From the NCBI GenBank assembly GCA_016712675.1, contig JADJQR010000001.1:186001-250000 (forward strand): 64,000 bases of DNA. The letters are read 5' to 3'. The DNA is from a bacterium. GTDB lineage: Bacteria > Krumholzibacteriota > Krumholzibacteriia > LZORAL124-64-63. Position 1 is the stretch's first letter; the number at the start of each line of letters is the position of its first letter. Positions 35,379-44,776 of the stretch are shown one piece after another. A model generated the notes under the pieces. It saw only the letters and a program-made list of their open reading frames with translations, was not told the DNA's origin and searched no databases. A program made the translations under genes and the position numbers.

Positions 35379-36280
35379 CAGGCCTCCATGCGGGCGGCCA
35401 GCCCGGCGACGCGGCGCAGCTTGCGGCGCGCGCCTTCCTCGCTCGCATAGACGCGCTTGTGCCCGTCACCGAGGGCGGTCTCCAGGTCGCGGATGTTGGC
35501 CACCAGCCGGTGGAAGCCCATGACCTCGACCGAAGCGGCCTGATCGGTGCCCCACATCGCCCGGTCCAGCGTGATGTGCCGCTCGACGAAGGTGGCGCCC
35601 AGCGAGACGGCGCCCCAGGTCGGCGCCAGCCCGACCTCGTGCCCGGAGTAGCCCACCGGAACCCCGGGATAGCGCGCCCTGAGCGTGGCGATCATGCGCA
35701 GGTTGAGTTCGCCGACGGGGCAGGGGTACGCGGAGGTCGAGTGCGCGATCAGCAGGTTGTCCGTGCCGAGCGCCTCGACGGCCGCCTCGATCTCCTCGCT
35801 GGTGGACATGCCCGTCGAGATCATCAGGGGCACGCCGACCGCCTTCATCCGGCGCAGCAGGTCGTGGTCGGTCAGCGACGCGCTGGCTGCCTTCAGGAAG
35901 GGGACGTCGAAGCTCGCCATGAAGTCCACCGATTCCTCGTCCCAGCAGGAGGCGGTCCAATGGACGCCCCGCTCGCGGCAATGGCGGTCGATCGCCGCAT
36001 AGCCGTCCCAGTCGAACTCGACCCGATGCCGGTACTCGATGTACGTCATGCGGCCCCAGGGCGTGTCGCGCTCCTGGAACCACTGGTCGCGCGGCACGCA
36101 GAGTTCCGGGCAGCGCTTCTGGAACTTCACGCAGTCGGCGCCGCCGAACACGGCGCCGTCGATCAGCCTCCTGGCCGTGGCCAGGTCGCCGTTGTGGTTG
36201 ATGCCGATCTCGGCGATCACGTAGACGGGCTCTCCCTCGCCGATCCGGCGATCGCCGATCATCAGGCGGGTGCTCGACAT
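35378..36280 (-). CDS. neuB: NeuB-family ulosonic acid synthase
   Basis: A 300-residue sialic-acid-synthase family enzyme that condenses phosphoenolpyruvate with an aldose (or aldose phosphate) to a 2-keto-3-deoxy acid. Typical blocks are YVIAEIGINHNGD near residue 20, DCVKFQKR, LKAASASLTD, LMISTGMST, HSTSAYPCP and GYSGHEVG. It lacks the C-terminal SAF (antifreeze-like) domain found in classical NeuB, giving 300 instead of about 345 residues, as in KDN-9-phosphate-type or short variants. GGAGGT lies 6 bases before the ATG. It overlaps the KdsC-like gene by 19 bases. The exact sugar is inferred only as a nonulosonate-like acid. Confidence 0.88.
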   Translation of the reverse strand: MSSTRLMIGDRRIGEGEPVYVIAEIGINHNGDLATARRLIDGAVFGGADCVKFQKRCPELCVPRDQWFQERDTPWGRMTYIEYRHRVEFDWDGYAAIDRHCRERGVHWTASCWDEESVDFMASFDVPFLKAASASLTDHDLLRRMKAVGVPLMISTGMSTSEEIEAAVEALGTDNLLIAHSTSAYPCPVGELNLRMIATLRARYPGVPVGYSGHEVGLAPTWGAVSLGATFVERHITLDRAMWGTDQAASVEVMGFHRLVANIRDLETALGDGHKRVYASEEGARRKLRRVAGLAARMEA

Positions 36281-36807
36281 GCGGTACCTCCGTGGCTGCG
36301 GTTGGCGGCGGCGCCGGACTGGGCCGCCAGGATCAGCTCGATGAACTCGCGGAAGGCCCCGTGACCACCCGGGGCGTTGCAGACGTGGTCGGCCAGGGCG
36401 ACGATCCCGGGCTGGGCGTCGGCCGGGGCACCGGTGAAGCCGACCCTGGACATGACCGCCGCGTCGTTGACGTCGTCGCCGATGTAGGCGACCTGTGCGG
36501 CGGTCAGCCCGCGGCGCTCGAGAATCCGGTCGAGCACCGCGCTCTTGTCGGCGATGCCCAGATGCAATTCGTCGATGCCCAGCTTCGCGGCCCGCCGCTG
36601 CACGATCGGCGAATCCTCGCCGGTGACGATGCCGCATTCGAGGCCGGCGTCCCGCAGCCGGGACACGCCCATGCCGTCGCGCAGGTCGAAACGCTTCAGC
36701 TCCTCGCCGCGTTCGCTGTAGTAGACGCCGCCGTCGGTCAGCACCCCGTCGACGTCCGTCAGGACGAGCCGGATGTGCCTCAGCGCCTGTTGACGATCGG
36801 AAGCCAC
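36262..36807 (-). CDS. KdsC-like HAD phosphatase
   Basis: A 181-residue HAD phosphatase without a cap domain. The nucleophile motif LTDVDGVLTDG and the C-terminal metal motif GDDVNDAAVM match the KdsC group (Kdo-8-phosphate, KDN-9-phosphate phosphatases and the NeuA C-terminal domain). Next to a NeuB-like synthase, a role removing phosphate from a freshly made ulosonic acid phosphate is likely. The start is GTG 36807, preceded by GGGGGAAGGGAA; there is no ATG nearby. It overlaps the neuB start. Confidence 0.85.
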   Translation of the reverse strand: MASDRQQALRHIRLVLTDVDGVLTDGGVYYSERGEELKRFDLRDGMGVSRLRDAGLECGIVTGEDSPIVQRRAAKLGIDELHLGIADKSAVLDRILERRGLTAAQVAYIGDDVNDAAVMSRVGFTGAPADAQPGIVALADHVCNAPGGHGAFREFIELILAAQSGAAANRSHGGTACRAPA

Positions 36808-36824
36808 GTGTTCCCTTCCCCCGC

Positions 36825-37634
36825 CTACCAGGCGGTCCAGCCGCCGTCGACGACCAGGTTGGCGCCCGTCATGTACGCGGAGGTGTCGCCCGCCAGGAAG
36901 ACCACGGCGCCCCGGTAGTCGCCGCGATCGGCCATGCGGCCGAGCGGCGTGCGGGCGGCGTAGTTGGCGACGAACCACGGATCCTGGCCCGCCTCGACCC
37001 CGCCGGGCGACAGCGAATTGACGCGCACGCCCCGATGCCCCCAGTAGGCGGCGAGGTAGCGCGTCAGGGCCAGCACGGCACCCTTGGTGACCGGGTAGGC
37101 CGGCGACTTGTGGAACCGCTGCTCGCCGGCCGGGTCCCGGTAGAGGGACTGGTCGGGCCCGACCATCCCGTAGGTCGAGGCGACGTTGATGATGCTGCCC
37201 CTGCCCCGCTCGGCCATCACCGTTCCGAAGGCCCGGGCGCACAGGAAGGCGCCCGTGACGTTGACGTCGAGGGCGCGCCGGAACATCTCGATCGGATACG
37301 CCTCGCAGCGGCTGCCGTCGGCCGCCAGCGTTGGGTCCTCGAACTTGTCGTTCAGCGCCGCGTTGTTGACGAGGATGTCGACGCGGTCCAGGTGCCGCAG
37401 CAGGCGGGCCCGTGCATGTTCGACGGACGCCTCGTCGGCGACGTCGAATGGAAGCGGGAAGGCGCCGCGCACGAGCTCCCGGGACAGTTCATGGCACGCA
37501 GCCTCGTCCAGGTCGGCGACGACGACCCGCGCGCCGGCGTCGGCCAGGGCGTGGCAGTGCTCGCGCCCAAGCAACCCGCACGCGCCCGTGACCAACGCCA
37601 CCTTGCCGCTCAACGCGAAGCTCTCCAGGCTCAT
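36825..37634 (-). CDS. SDR-family oxidoreductase
   Basis: A 269-residue classical short-chain dehydrogenase. The NAD(P) site is TGACGLLG, the NNA motif is ILVNNAA, and the catalytic residues lie in NVASTYG (Ser) and YPVTK (Tyr, Lys). Similar SDRs (PtmA-like) occur in flagellin-glycan nonulosonate clusters. It probably oxidises or reduces a sugar intermediate of this operon. Its start overlaps the aminotransferase end by four bases. Confidence 0.85.
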   Translation of the reverse strand: MSLESFALSGKVALVTGACGLLGREHCHALADAGARVVVADLDEAACHELSRELVRGAFPLPFDVADEASVEHARARLLRHLDRVDILVNNAALNDKFEDPTLAADGSRCEAYPIEMFRRALDVNVTGAFLCARAFGTVMAERGRGSIINVASTYGMVGPDQSLYRDPAGEQRFHKSPAYPVTKGAVLALTRYLAAYWGHRGVRVNSLSPGGVEAGQDPWFVANYAARTPLGRMADRGDYRGAVVFLAGDTSAYMTGANLVVDGGWTAW

Positions 37635-38986
37635 TGCGCGGCCTCCGCGCGGGCACCGGGCACCGGCTTCGTATTGAACGAACTGGTCTTGCGGAACACG
37701 GGCTCCAGCGGCTGGCCCCGTAGGGCCGCGGCCGGGTCACCAGTTTCGACTGCGGCCGCGACCACGGGCAGCGCCTCGCGGTACGCCTCGAGCACGCGGG
37801 CGATGTCGCCGTCCCGATGGCTGAAGCTGAGGTTGTGGATGCCGCCCCAGAGGATGCCGCGCCGGATCATCTCCTGCTGGAGGAGGGCCTTGACCACCAG
37901 CGGGTCGCCGGCGGACGCATCGAAGGTCACCAGCGACCGCCACGGGTAGCCGACGCAGCGTGTGAACTCCAGACCCAGCTCGCGGCACAGCTCATTGTAG
38001 CCGTCCCTGAGCACCGTGCCCTGGCGGGCCAGGTACTGCTGGACACCCATCTCGCGCATCTCCGCGATCGTCGCCGCGGCAGCGGCCAGCGACAACGCCT
38101 CGCCGCCGAAGGTCGTGTAGAAGAAGACGTCGTGTTCCAGGAGATCCATGATCTCCCGTCGTCCGGTCAGCACAGCCAGCGGCATCCCGTTGGCAATGGC
38201 CTTCGAGTACACGGCCAGGTCGGGGATCACCCCGAAGTGCTCCTGCGCGCCTCCCAGGGCCATGCGGAAGCCCGTCCACATTTCGTCGAAGATCAGGACG
38301 ATGCCGCGCTCGCGGCAGGCCACGGCGATCTTGTGCAGGAAGCGGTCCCGCGGCGCCTCGAACACGACCGGTTCCATGACCACGGCGGCAACTTCGTCAT
38401 CGAGCGAGGCCAGGAAGCCCTCGTAGTCGTTGTAGTTGAAGGTGTAGGTCAGCACGTCGTTGAAGGCGGGCACGCCCGCGCGCCGGTCGGTGACCGCCAG
38501 GTACCAGTCGTGCCAACCGTGGTAGCCGCAGCAGAGGACCTTTTCGCGCCCGGTGTGCGCGCGTGCCAGGCGGACCGCCGCCGAGCAGACGTCGGCGCCG
38601 GTCTTGCTGAACCTCACCGCCTCGCAGCCGGGGATCACTTCGCGCACCAGTTCGGCGACCTCCACCTCCAGCGGATGCATGAGGCTGAACGTGATCCCGT
38701 CGTCCAGCTGGGCGGCGATGGCCCGGTCCACGCGACCGTAGGCGTAGCCGAGCGAGATGGGACCAATGCCCATGTTCAGGTCGATGTACGCGTTGCCGTC
38801 GACATCCCACACGCGGCAGCCCCGGCCCCGGCGCAGGTAGATCGGCGCCACGCCGCGGGTGAACTGCCCCGGTCCCTTTGCCAGCGTCTGCGTGGCCTTG
38901 GGGATCAGGCCGCAGGCCCGCGCGTAGAGGGCCTCGCTGGCCGTGATGTCGGGAAAGGGGCGAACCTGCGCAGCATCACCGGACAT
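37631..38986 (-). CDS. Class III PLP aminotransferase (glutamate-1-semialdehyde aminotransferase-like)
   Basis: A 451-residue fold-type I aminotransferase. It has [18 protein letters not shown], the cofactor region [10 protein letters not shown], the Asp pair in [11 protein letters not shown] and the PLP-binding Lys in VYSKAIANG. It resembles glutamate-1-semialdehyde aminomutases, but in this context it more likely aminates a keto-sugar of the pathway. GGAGG is 9 bases before the ATG at 38986, which overlaps the transketolase C-terminal gene by 11 bases. The C-terminal tail is Ala/Pro-rich. Confidence 0.85.
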   Translation of the reverse strand: MSGDAAQVRPFPDITASEALYARACGLIPKATQTLAKGPGQFTRGVAPIYLRRGRGCRVWDVDGNAYIDLNMGIGPISLGYAYGRVDRAIAAQLDDGITFSLMHPLEVEVAELVREVIPGCEAVRFSKTGADVCSAAVRLARAHTGREKVLCCGYHGWHDWYLAVTDRRAGVPAFNDVLTYTFNYNDYEGFLASLDDEVAAVVMEPVVFEAPRDRFLHKIAVACRERGIVLIFDEMWTGFRMALGGAQEHFGVIPDLAVYSKAIANGMPLAVLTGRREIMDLLEHDVFFYTTFGGEALSLAAAAATIAEMREMGVQQYLARQGTVLRDGYNELCRELGLEFTRCVGYPWRSLVTFDASAGDPLVVKALLQQEMIRRGILWGGIHNLSFSHRDGDIARVLEAYREALPVVAAAVETGDPAAALRGQPLEPVFRKTSSFNTKPVPGARAEAAQ

Positions 38987-39911
38987 GGTCGACCTCCAGT
39001 TGGCTGAGCCACGCGCGCGTGCGGGCGGCGATGGAGCCGGCATCGAGCCCGGCATGGACGATGGCATCGGCGAGCAGCGCCGGGGTGAACCAGTCCTCGA
39101 TGGCCACGGCGCGGACATTCGCGCGCAGGCCCCGCGCGACCAGCAGTTCGCACAGCCGCGAGTGCAACCCGCCGACACGCCGATGATCCTCGACCGTGAC
39201 CACGAGGTCGGCGCGGGCGGCCTCCAGCAGCGCCGACTCGTCGACCGGTACCAGGGTGCGCAGATTGACGACGTGCACGCGCAGGCCATCCTGCCGCAGG
39301 ATCTCCGCCGCACCGTGGGCCTCGCCGGCCGTGTAGCCGCAGGCCACCAGCGACACGTCCGGCGGGGTGCCGCCGTCATCGCCGTGGACCTCCGCGCGCC
39401 CGATGGCGAACTCCCCGGTGTGCGGCAGTCGCGCGGCCGCGTCCACGTACCGGATGTACCAGGGGTGCGGGTCCGCCACGATATGGGGCAGGCCCGCCAC
39501 CAGTTCCGGGCCGTCAGCCGGGCAGAACACGCGCAGGCCGGGGATGGCGCGCATCAGCGCCAGGTCCTCGATCGCCTGGTGCGTGGGGCCGTTCGCCTCC
39601 GAGAGGATGCCCGGCACGTAACCGACCAGCTTGACCGGCACGCCGGTGATCCCGATGTCGGTGCGGATGAATTCGTACGCACGCAGGGTGAGGAAGGCCG
39701 CCAGTGCGTGGACGACCGGTATGCGGCCGCGCAGCGCCAGTCCCGTCGCCATGCCGACCAGGGTCATCTCGGTGATGCCCGTGTCGATGAAGCGGGAGCC
39801 CAGGCGCGCGGGCAGGCCGCGGATCGCAGCGCGGTTCTCGGCCGTCATGACGACGATCCGCTCGTCCCGCTCGGCCAGGTCGCCGAGGATGCGCTCGTAG
39901 GACATGCTCAT
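38976..39911 (-). CDS. Transketolase, C-terminal (pyrimidine-binding) subunit
   Basis: A 311-residue protein with the pyrimidine-binding half (RFIDTGITEMTLVGMATGLALRG) and the C-terminal domain of transketolase. It carries the conserved catalytic-type Glu (GITEMT), which activates thiamine diphosphate across the subunit interface. Split transketolases of this size pair with the N-terminal subunit encoded just upstream; the ATG lies in the ATGA overlap with that gene. In this operon it may transfer a two-carbon unit onto or from a sugar used to make the ulosonic acid rather than serve central metabolism. Confidence 0.88.
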   Translation of the reverse strand: MSMSYERILGDLAERDERIVVMTAENRAAIRGLPARLGSRFIDTGITEMTLVGMATGLALRGRIPVVHALAAFLTLRAYEFIRTDIGITGVPVKLVGYVPGILSEANGPTHQAIEDLALMRAIPGLRVFCPADGPELVAGLPHIVADPHPWYIRYVDAAARLPHTGEFAIGRAEVHGDDGGTPPDVSLVACGYTAGEAHGAAEILRQDGLRVHVVNLRTLVPVDESALLEAARADLVVTVEDHRRVGGLHSRLCELLVARGLRANVRAVAIEDWFTPALLADAIVHAGLDAGSIAARTRAWLSQLEVDHVR

Positions 39912-40789
39912 CTCACCACCAGTCCCGGGGTGTCCAGGTCGACGGCGCCGCCGCCCCGCAGTTCGGCCAGGAATCCCGCCACCTCGCCGTCGCTGAGACG
40001 GCAGAACCAGCGGTCGGCGCGGGCTTCCAGGTTGCGCAGGCCACGGCCGCGCACCGTCGTGGCGATGACCGCGCGCGGACGACCGTCGCTGCCGCCCAAC
40101 TCGCTGAACACGTCGTGCAGCGCGTTGAAGTCGTGGCCGTCCACGCCGGCGGCGTACCAGCCGAAGGCGCGGAACTTGTCGGCAATCGGTTCCAGGGGCA
40201 CCAGCTCCTCGGTGCGCAGGTTGGCCTGGAAGCCGTTGCGGTCGACGACCACGATGAGGTTGTCGAGCCGGTGCGCTGCGGCCACGAGCACCGCCTCCCA
40301 CACCGAGCCCTCGTTGAGTTCCCCGTCGCCCAGCAGCACGTACACCTTCTGGTCGTGCCCACGCAGCTTCAGGTCCAGGGCGACGCCCGCGCCCACGGCC
40401 AGCAGGTGACCCAATGAGCCGGAGTGGTACTCGACGCCGGGCACGCCGCGGTTCGGGTGCCAGTACAGGCAGTCGTCGGGGCTCAGGTGCTTCGCGAGGC
40501 GTTCGCGGGGGAAGAAGCCCAGCTCCGCCAGCGTGCCGTACAGGGCCGGCACGTCGTGTCCCTTCGACAACAGGAACCAGTCGCGGTCCTCGCGGTCCGG
40601 CTGCCGCGGGTCCACCTGCAGGACGTGCCGGTACAGGTACACGACCAGGTCGGCGCAGGACAGCGAGGCGCCGAGGAAGCAGCCGCCGCCGCCGGCCATG
40701 CGCACGCAGTGCGCCCGCACGGCCAGGGCGAGATCCTGCAGGTCGGCGAGCTGCGCCGGTGTCAGGGGCGGACGGTGGCGCGTCGTCAC
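39908..40789 (-). CDS. Transketolase, N-terminal (TPP-binding) subunit
   Basis: A 293-residue protein with the thiamine-diphosphate motif GDGELNEGSVWEAVLVAA...VVVDRNG and active-site His in FLLSKGHDVPALY. It is the partner of the following C-terminal subunit. Start GTG 40789 is preceded by GGAGGAATCGACGAC and overlaps the cytidylyltransferase stop by four bases (GTGA). No phosphosugar specificity can be read from the sequence. Confidence 0.88.
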   Translation of the reverse strand: MTTRHRPPLTPAQLADLQDLALAVRAHCVRMAGGGGCFLGASLSCADLVVYLYRHVLQVDPRQPDREDRDWFLLSKGHDVPALYGTLAELGFFPRERLAKHLSPDDCLYWHPNRGVPGVEYHSGSLGHLLAVGAGVALDLKLRGHDQKVYVLLGDGELNEGSVWEAVLVAAAHRLDNLIVVVDRNGFQANLRTEELVPLEPIADKFRAFGWYAAGVDGHDFNALHDVFSELGGSDGRPRAVIATTVRGRGLRNLEARADRWFCRLSDGEVAGFLAELRGGGAVDLDTPGLVVR

Positions 40790-41601
40790 GTCGTCGATTC
40801 CTCCGGGAAGCGGGTGGCCGAGGCATCGATGGTGCGCAGTTCGTCCAGGTGGTGCCGGTACCAGTTGACGCCGGCATAGGCCGCATTGAGTTCCAGCAGG
40901 TGGGGCTGCCGCTCCAGGAGGGTCAGGATGTCCTGCAGGCTGAACAGCGGGTCCCGCGGCGCCAGGCGCTCGAAGACCGCGCGCACGAACGTCAGGTCCT
41001 CGGCGTAGTCGAGCGTGAAGCGGTGGCTCATCGAGAAGTTGCGGCCCGTTTCCCAGGCGACGTTGCCGAGCCGGAAGCGCTGCGGCCGTTCCCAGATGAA
41101 CGGCGTCGTGTGTTCGCGCTCGAAGGGGCGATCCGCCTCCCGCCAGGCCGTCTCCAGCGTGGCCATCGACATCACTTCGACGTCGTTGCCGTCGGGATAG
41201 GTGGCCGGGTGCAGGTTGCCCAGGTAGTCGAACGCGTCGGGCATCGCCAGGAAGCGGCCGATCACGCGGTCGATCACGGCCGGGTCGATGAGCGGACAAT
41301 CGGAAGGCACCTTGACCACGACGTCCGCGCCGTACTCGCAGGCGGCGCCGTAGTGGCGGTCCAGGAGATCCTCCTCGTGGCCGCGGAAGCAGGCGAACCC
41401 GAGGGCCGCGCAATGGTCGGCCAGCGCATCATCGGCCGCCCCGGTCGGGATCGCGACGACGATGTTCCCGGCCAGGCGCGACGCGCGCATGCGGGTCAAC
41501 TGCCAATCCAGGGCCCGTCGCCCCGCGACCGGCGCCAGGACCTTGCCCGGCAGGCGCCGGGACCCGAGGCGGGCCTGCACGATGGTGACCACGCGCGACA
41601 T
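40786..41601 (-). CDS. SpsF-like cytidylyltransferase
   Basis: A 271-residue nucleotidyltransferase of the CTP_transf_3/SpsF group. The N-terminal nucleotide loop is VTIVQARLGSRRLPGKVL, followed by KVPSDCPLIDP (metal-binding Asp) and HRFTLDYAEDL. Relatives include KdsB and NeuA, which make CMP-activated ulosonic acids. As the only cytidylyltransferase in this cluster it probably activates the NeuB product. It is three bases from the next gene. Confidence 0.82.
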   Translation of the reverse strand: MSRVVTIVQARLGSRRLPGKVLAPVAGRRALDWQLTRMRASRLAGNIVVAIPTGAADDALADHCAALGFACFRGHEEDLLDRHYGAACEYGADVVVKVPSDCPLIDPAVIDRVIGRFLAMPDAFDYLGNLHPATYPDGNDVEVMSMATLETAWREADRPFEREHTTPFIWERPQRFRLGNVAWETGRNFSMSHRFTLDYAEDLTFVRAVFERLAPRDPLFSLQDILTLLERQPHLLELNAAYAGVNWYRHHLDELRTIDASATRFPEESTT

Positions 41602-41603
41602 GG

Positions 41604-42605
41604 CTACCCCGCCGCCCGCGCCGCGATGCGCTGCAACTCGTGCTCGTCATCCGCTTCCAGCAGCGCCCGGCACTGCGCGGCGATGTTCGCCGCGGAACGA
41701 CCGCCGTTCTGCAGCGGGCACAGGCGGCGCAACTCCTCGCCGTCGAAGTACGAATGGACTTCCTTGCCCAGCGCCAGGCCGACGTAGACCACGGACGAGT
41801 ACTGCGTCACGAGCACGTCGCAGTTGGCGATCATGTGGTCGGTGTTGCCGCCGGCGAAGATGCGGGCCTCGGGACAGATCCGCCGGATCTCGCGCGAGCT
41901 GCGCTCGACGTTCTCGTTCGGGTGCAGCTTGAAGAACAGCGGCCGGCCGGCCGCCAGGCGCAGGCAGCGGGCGTAGAACTCCCGCGGCCGGTCGCGCTTG
42001 AAGCACTCGCGGGTGTCCGAGGTGGCCGCCAGCACGTAGCCGCGGTGCGGGAAGTCGTTGTCCAGGAAGGCGGCGGCGTTGTCGAAGTTCGGGATCCCGG
42101 TCACCCGCAGCTTGCGCGCATCGACGCCCTTGCGGATGAAGAGGTCGCGGTAGCCCTCGGAGGCGACGCAGAACAGGTCGTAGGCGTTCGACAGTCCCGT
42201 CGTGGCCGTGCTGGCCAGGAAGCGGGGCAGGCCCAGGCGACGCACCAGCCGGTACATCCGGTCCTCGGGGTCGGTCATGCCCTCCTGGACCAGGACGACC
42301 CGCGCGCCGCGTATGTTCCCCGGCACGAGCAGGTCGGTGCCCATCAGCACCAGGTCGTAGTCGCGCGCGCGTCCGCCCAGGTCGACGGCCAGATCGTTGT
42401 CGGCCAGGTACTTCTCGGTGTCGCGGCGCATGGGGCCGCCCATGATCGTGAAATCGGCCAGGCCGGCATCCACCAGGTGACGCAGCACCGTATCGGTGTA
42501 GAACGGGGTATAGTAGTGTTCGAATTCGGGAAGCTGCTGCGCGATCTTGTGCATCATCGAGGTCTGGTTGCGCGAACCGCCCAGGATCAGTGCCTTCTTC
42601 CGCAT
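41604..42605 (-). CDS. GT-B-like capsule/teichoic-type transferase
   Basis: A 333-residue protein starting MRKKALILGG. It has two Rossmann-like halves and the motifs VTGIPNFD, FFKLHPNENV and DVLVTQYSSVVYVGLALGK, the last two typical of CDP-glycerol glycerophosphotransferases, polysialyltransferases and related GT-B enzymes. It probably transfers the activated sugar or a phospho-alditol to a surface polymer. Start 42605 has GGAGGTGGAG upstream; a longer ORF to 42629 has no benefit. It is the first gene of the sugar operon. Confidence 0.7.
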   Translation of the reverse strand: MRKKALILGGSRNQTSMMHKIAQQLPEFEHYYTPFYTDTVLRHLVDAGLADFTIMGGPMRRDTEKYLADNDLAVDLGGRARDYDLVLMGTDLLVPGNIRGARVVLVQEGMTDPEDRMYRLVRRLGLPRFLASTATTGLSNAYDLFCVASEGYRDLFIRKGVDARKLRVTGIPNFDNAAAFLDNDFPHRGYVLAATSDTRECFKRDRPREFYARCLRLAAGRPLFFKLHPNENVERSSREIRRICPEARIFAGGNTDHMIANCDVLVTQYSSVVYVGLALGKEVHSYFDGEELRRLCPLQNGGRSAANIAAQCRALLEADDEHELQRIAARAAG

Positions 42606-42895
42606 CGTCGCGCTCCACCTCCGCATCATCGCCGCTTCCCGACACGACCCCTGGTCGGGCGCCGCGGGACATTCCCCGCCCCACAGGCGGATCGACGCAT
42701 CAGCCTACTTCCACCCGGTAACTGGGAGGTTAGAGCGGGGTTATCTTGTCGCGATGTTTAGGGTCGGAATCCGTTATCGTGAAAACACCTGTTCAATAGA
42801 CAGCCGGCTGTCGTGTGCGTGGCGACGGCCCGTCGGGCGCCGCGAGGTTGACGATCCGGGCCGCAGTCCGGACATTGAGCCGAAACAGGGGGGCG
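42606..42895. promoter_or_regulatory. Divergent promoter region with a 14-base palindrome
   Basis: These 290 bases separate the reverse-strand sugar operon from the forward lipoprotein gene and must drive both. The middle (42710-42800) is AT-richer. A perfect palindrome, GACAGCCGGCTGTC, lies at 42799-42812. No confident -10/-35 pair was found on either strand. Confidence 0.35.
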
Positions 42896-44764
42896 ATGGT
42901 GATGACGAAGGCGATGTTGGCCTCGGTGTTGTTCCTGGCGCTCGCCGCAGCGGGCTGCGGCGGGAGCGACAGTCCGTCCGGACCGGATTCGGGCGTGGCG
43001 GCGCAGGTGACCGACCTGGAAGTGGTGGCCGGCACGGCCACCGGTGTGACCCTGGCCTGGACCGTCCCCGCGGACGTCGACAAGGCGGGCGGGCTGGCCT
43101 ACGACCTGCGCTACGTCACCCTGGGCAACGAAGGTCTGGCTCGCGACGCGTGGACGCCCGCGCCGGCGCCCGCCGCGCAGCAGCCGGCCGGCCAGCGCCA
43201 GCAGCACGTGGTCGGCGGCCTGGCCGGCGGGGTCACCTACGTGTTCAGCCTGGCGGCCCGCTACGGCACCGGCGCCTGGTCGCGTCCATCGCCGCCGGCG
43301 GTGGGCACGGCTGCCGCGCAGCCGGACATCACGCCGCCGGCGCGCGTGCTGGACCTGGCGCAGTACGCCGGCAACGCCACCGGCGTGTCGGTGGCATGGT
43401 CGCTGGCGGGTGACGACACGATCCACGGCCGCGCCGCGGCCTACGAGGTGCGCTACGCCACGGCGCCGCTGGCCGGCGCGGGCTGGTCTGCCGCCACGCC
43501 GGTGACGGCAGCCCCCGTGGCGCATCCCAACCCGGGCAAGCTGGTCGTCGCCATCGACGGGCTGGCGCCGGGCCAGGCCTACCACGTCGGGGTGAAGGCC
43601 GTCGACGACGCCGGCCATGTCTCGGGCCTGTCCAACACCATCGTCGTGCAGCCGGGCAGCATGCGCACGCTCTACGTCCGCCAGGACGGGGCCGGCGACT
43701 ACGCGAAGCTCAACGACGCCATCCACGGCGCCGTGGCGGGCGACGTGGTGCTGGTCGCGCCCGGCCGCTACACCTGGACCAACCAGGGCGACGGCGATGC
43801 CACTCAGGGCCTGTTCATCGTGCGGCGCGACCAGACCGATTTCACGATCCGTGGCGAGGGCGGCGCCGGGGTCACCATCCTGGATGCCGAGGGGCAGGGC
43901 CGCGTCATGTACGTGACCGGCGGCACCTTCGGCTCCGGCGACGAACGCACGTGGGCCGGCGTCACCGTCGAGGGGTTCACCTTCACCGGCGGCTTGGCCC
44001 CAGGCGTGGTGGGGGAACTGGGGCCGCCGTGGGCGGGCGCCGGCATCGCACTGCACCTGACCGATACGCTGGTGCGCGACTGCGTCTTCCGCGGCAACCG
44101 CGCGGTCGAGGGTGGCGGCGTCTGGATGGGCGGCCAGGGTGGCTCGCGCCTGGAGAACTGCCTGATCGAAGACAACGACGCCGAATACGGCGGCGGTGTC
44201 TACATGATCAACAGCGAGCCGGTGATGAGCTTGAGCAACTGCGTCATCCGCGACAACACGGCTACGCTCGCTGGCGGCGGCAGCTACATCAACAACGTCG
44301 GTCTTGAGATGGAAAGCACGCTCGTGTACGGCAATGCCGCCTTCGACCGCGGCGGTGGGCTCTACGTCGCGCAGCTGCATGACGGCAGCTGGATCGAAGG
44401 TTGCTCGATCGTCGCCAACTCGGCGCCGGTCGCCAGCGGAGTACGCTTGGCGTACCCCATGACGCTCGCGTTCGCGCGCAACCTGGTCGCCTTCAACGTG
44501 GGCGGGGCCGGCCTCGACGCGGTTGACGCCGGGACAGGTTCCGGCGCGGTGCTCGAGGCCCACTGCAACCTGCAGTTCGGCAACGGCGGCGGCAACGGGC
44601 TGCCGTTCGGTGCCGTGGACCTGGGCGGAAACCTGGTCGCCGATCCGCTGCTCTGCGGTGACGGCTACAGCCCGTCGGCCGCCTCGCCGTGCCTGCCCGC
44701 CAACCGCGTCGACATCCACGACTGTGGTGTGATCGGCGCCCTTGACCAGGGTTGCGGCGGCTGA
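42896..44764 (+). CDS. Lipoprotein with two fibronectin-III domains and a right-handed beta-helix
   Basis: A 622-residue lipoprotein. The lipobox LAAAGC lies at about residues 16-21, followed by a Ser/Gly/Pro linker. Two FN3 domains follow (about 30-120 and 140-255; VTLAWTVPADVDKAGGLAYDLRY and VSVAWSLAGDDTIHGRAAAYEVRY). The rest is a pectate-lyase-type parallel beta-helix with repeats like RDCVFRGNRAVEGGGVW and ENCLIEDNDAEYGGGVYM. FN3 plus beta-helix suggests a surface polysaccharide-binding or -cleaving protein, though no catalytic residues can be assigned. Start ATG 42896 is supported by the lipobox. The DsrC gene lies 12 bases downstream. Confidence 0.82.
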   Translation: MVMTKAMLASVLFLALAAAGCGGSDSPSGPDSGVAAQVTDLEVVAGTATGVTLAWTVPADVDKAGGLAYDLRYVTLGNEGLARDAWTPAPAPAAQQPAGQRQQHVVGGLAGGVTYVFSLAARYGTGAWSRPSPPAVGTAAAQPDITPPARVLDLAQYAGNATGVSVAWSLAGDDTIHGRAAAYEVRYATAPLAGAGWSAATPVTAAPVAHPNPGKLVVAIDGLAPGQAYHVGVKAVDDAGHVSGLSNTIVVQPGSMRTLYVRQDGAGDYAKLNDAIHGAVAGDVVLVAPGRYTWTNQGDGDATQGLFIVRRDQTDFTIRGEGGAGVTILDAEGQGRVMYVTGGTFGSGDERTWAGVTVEGFTFTGGLAPGVVGELGPPWAGAGIALHLTDTLVRDCVFRGNRAVEGGGVWMGGQGGSRLENCLIEDNDAEYGGGVYMINSEPVMSLSNCVIRDNTATLAGGGSYINNVGLEMESTLVYGNAAFDRGGGLYVAQLHDGSWIEGCSIVANSAPVASGVRLAYPMTLAFARNLVAFNVGGAGLDAVDAGTGSGAVLEAHCNLQFGNGGGNGLPFGAVDLGGNLVADPLLCGDGYSPSAASPCLPANRVDIHDCGVIGALDQGCGG

Positions 44765-44776
44765 GGAGGCAGGACG

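Noticed and set aside
36262-36807. The HAD phosphatase as part of Kdo (lipopolysaccharide core) synthesis
   Set aside because: It is coupled to a NeuB-like synthase rather than kdsA, kdsB or kdsD, so a ulosonic acid phosphate of this operon is the more likely substrate. Kdo-8-phosphate activity cannot be fully excluded.
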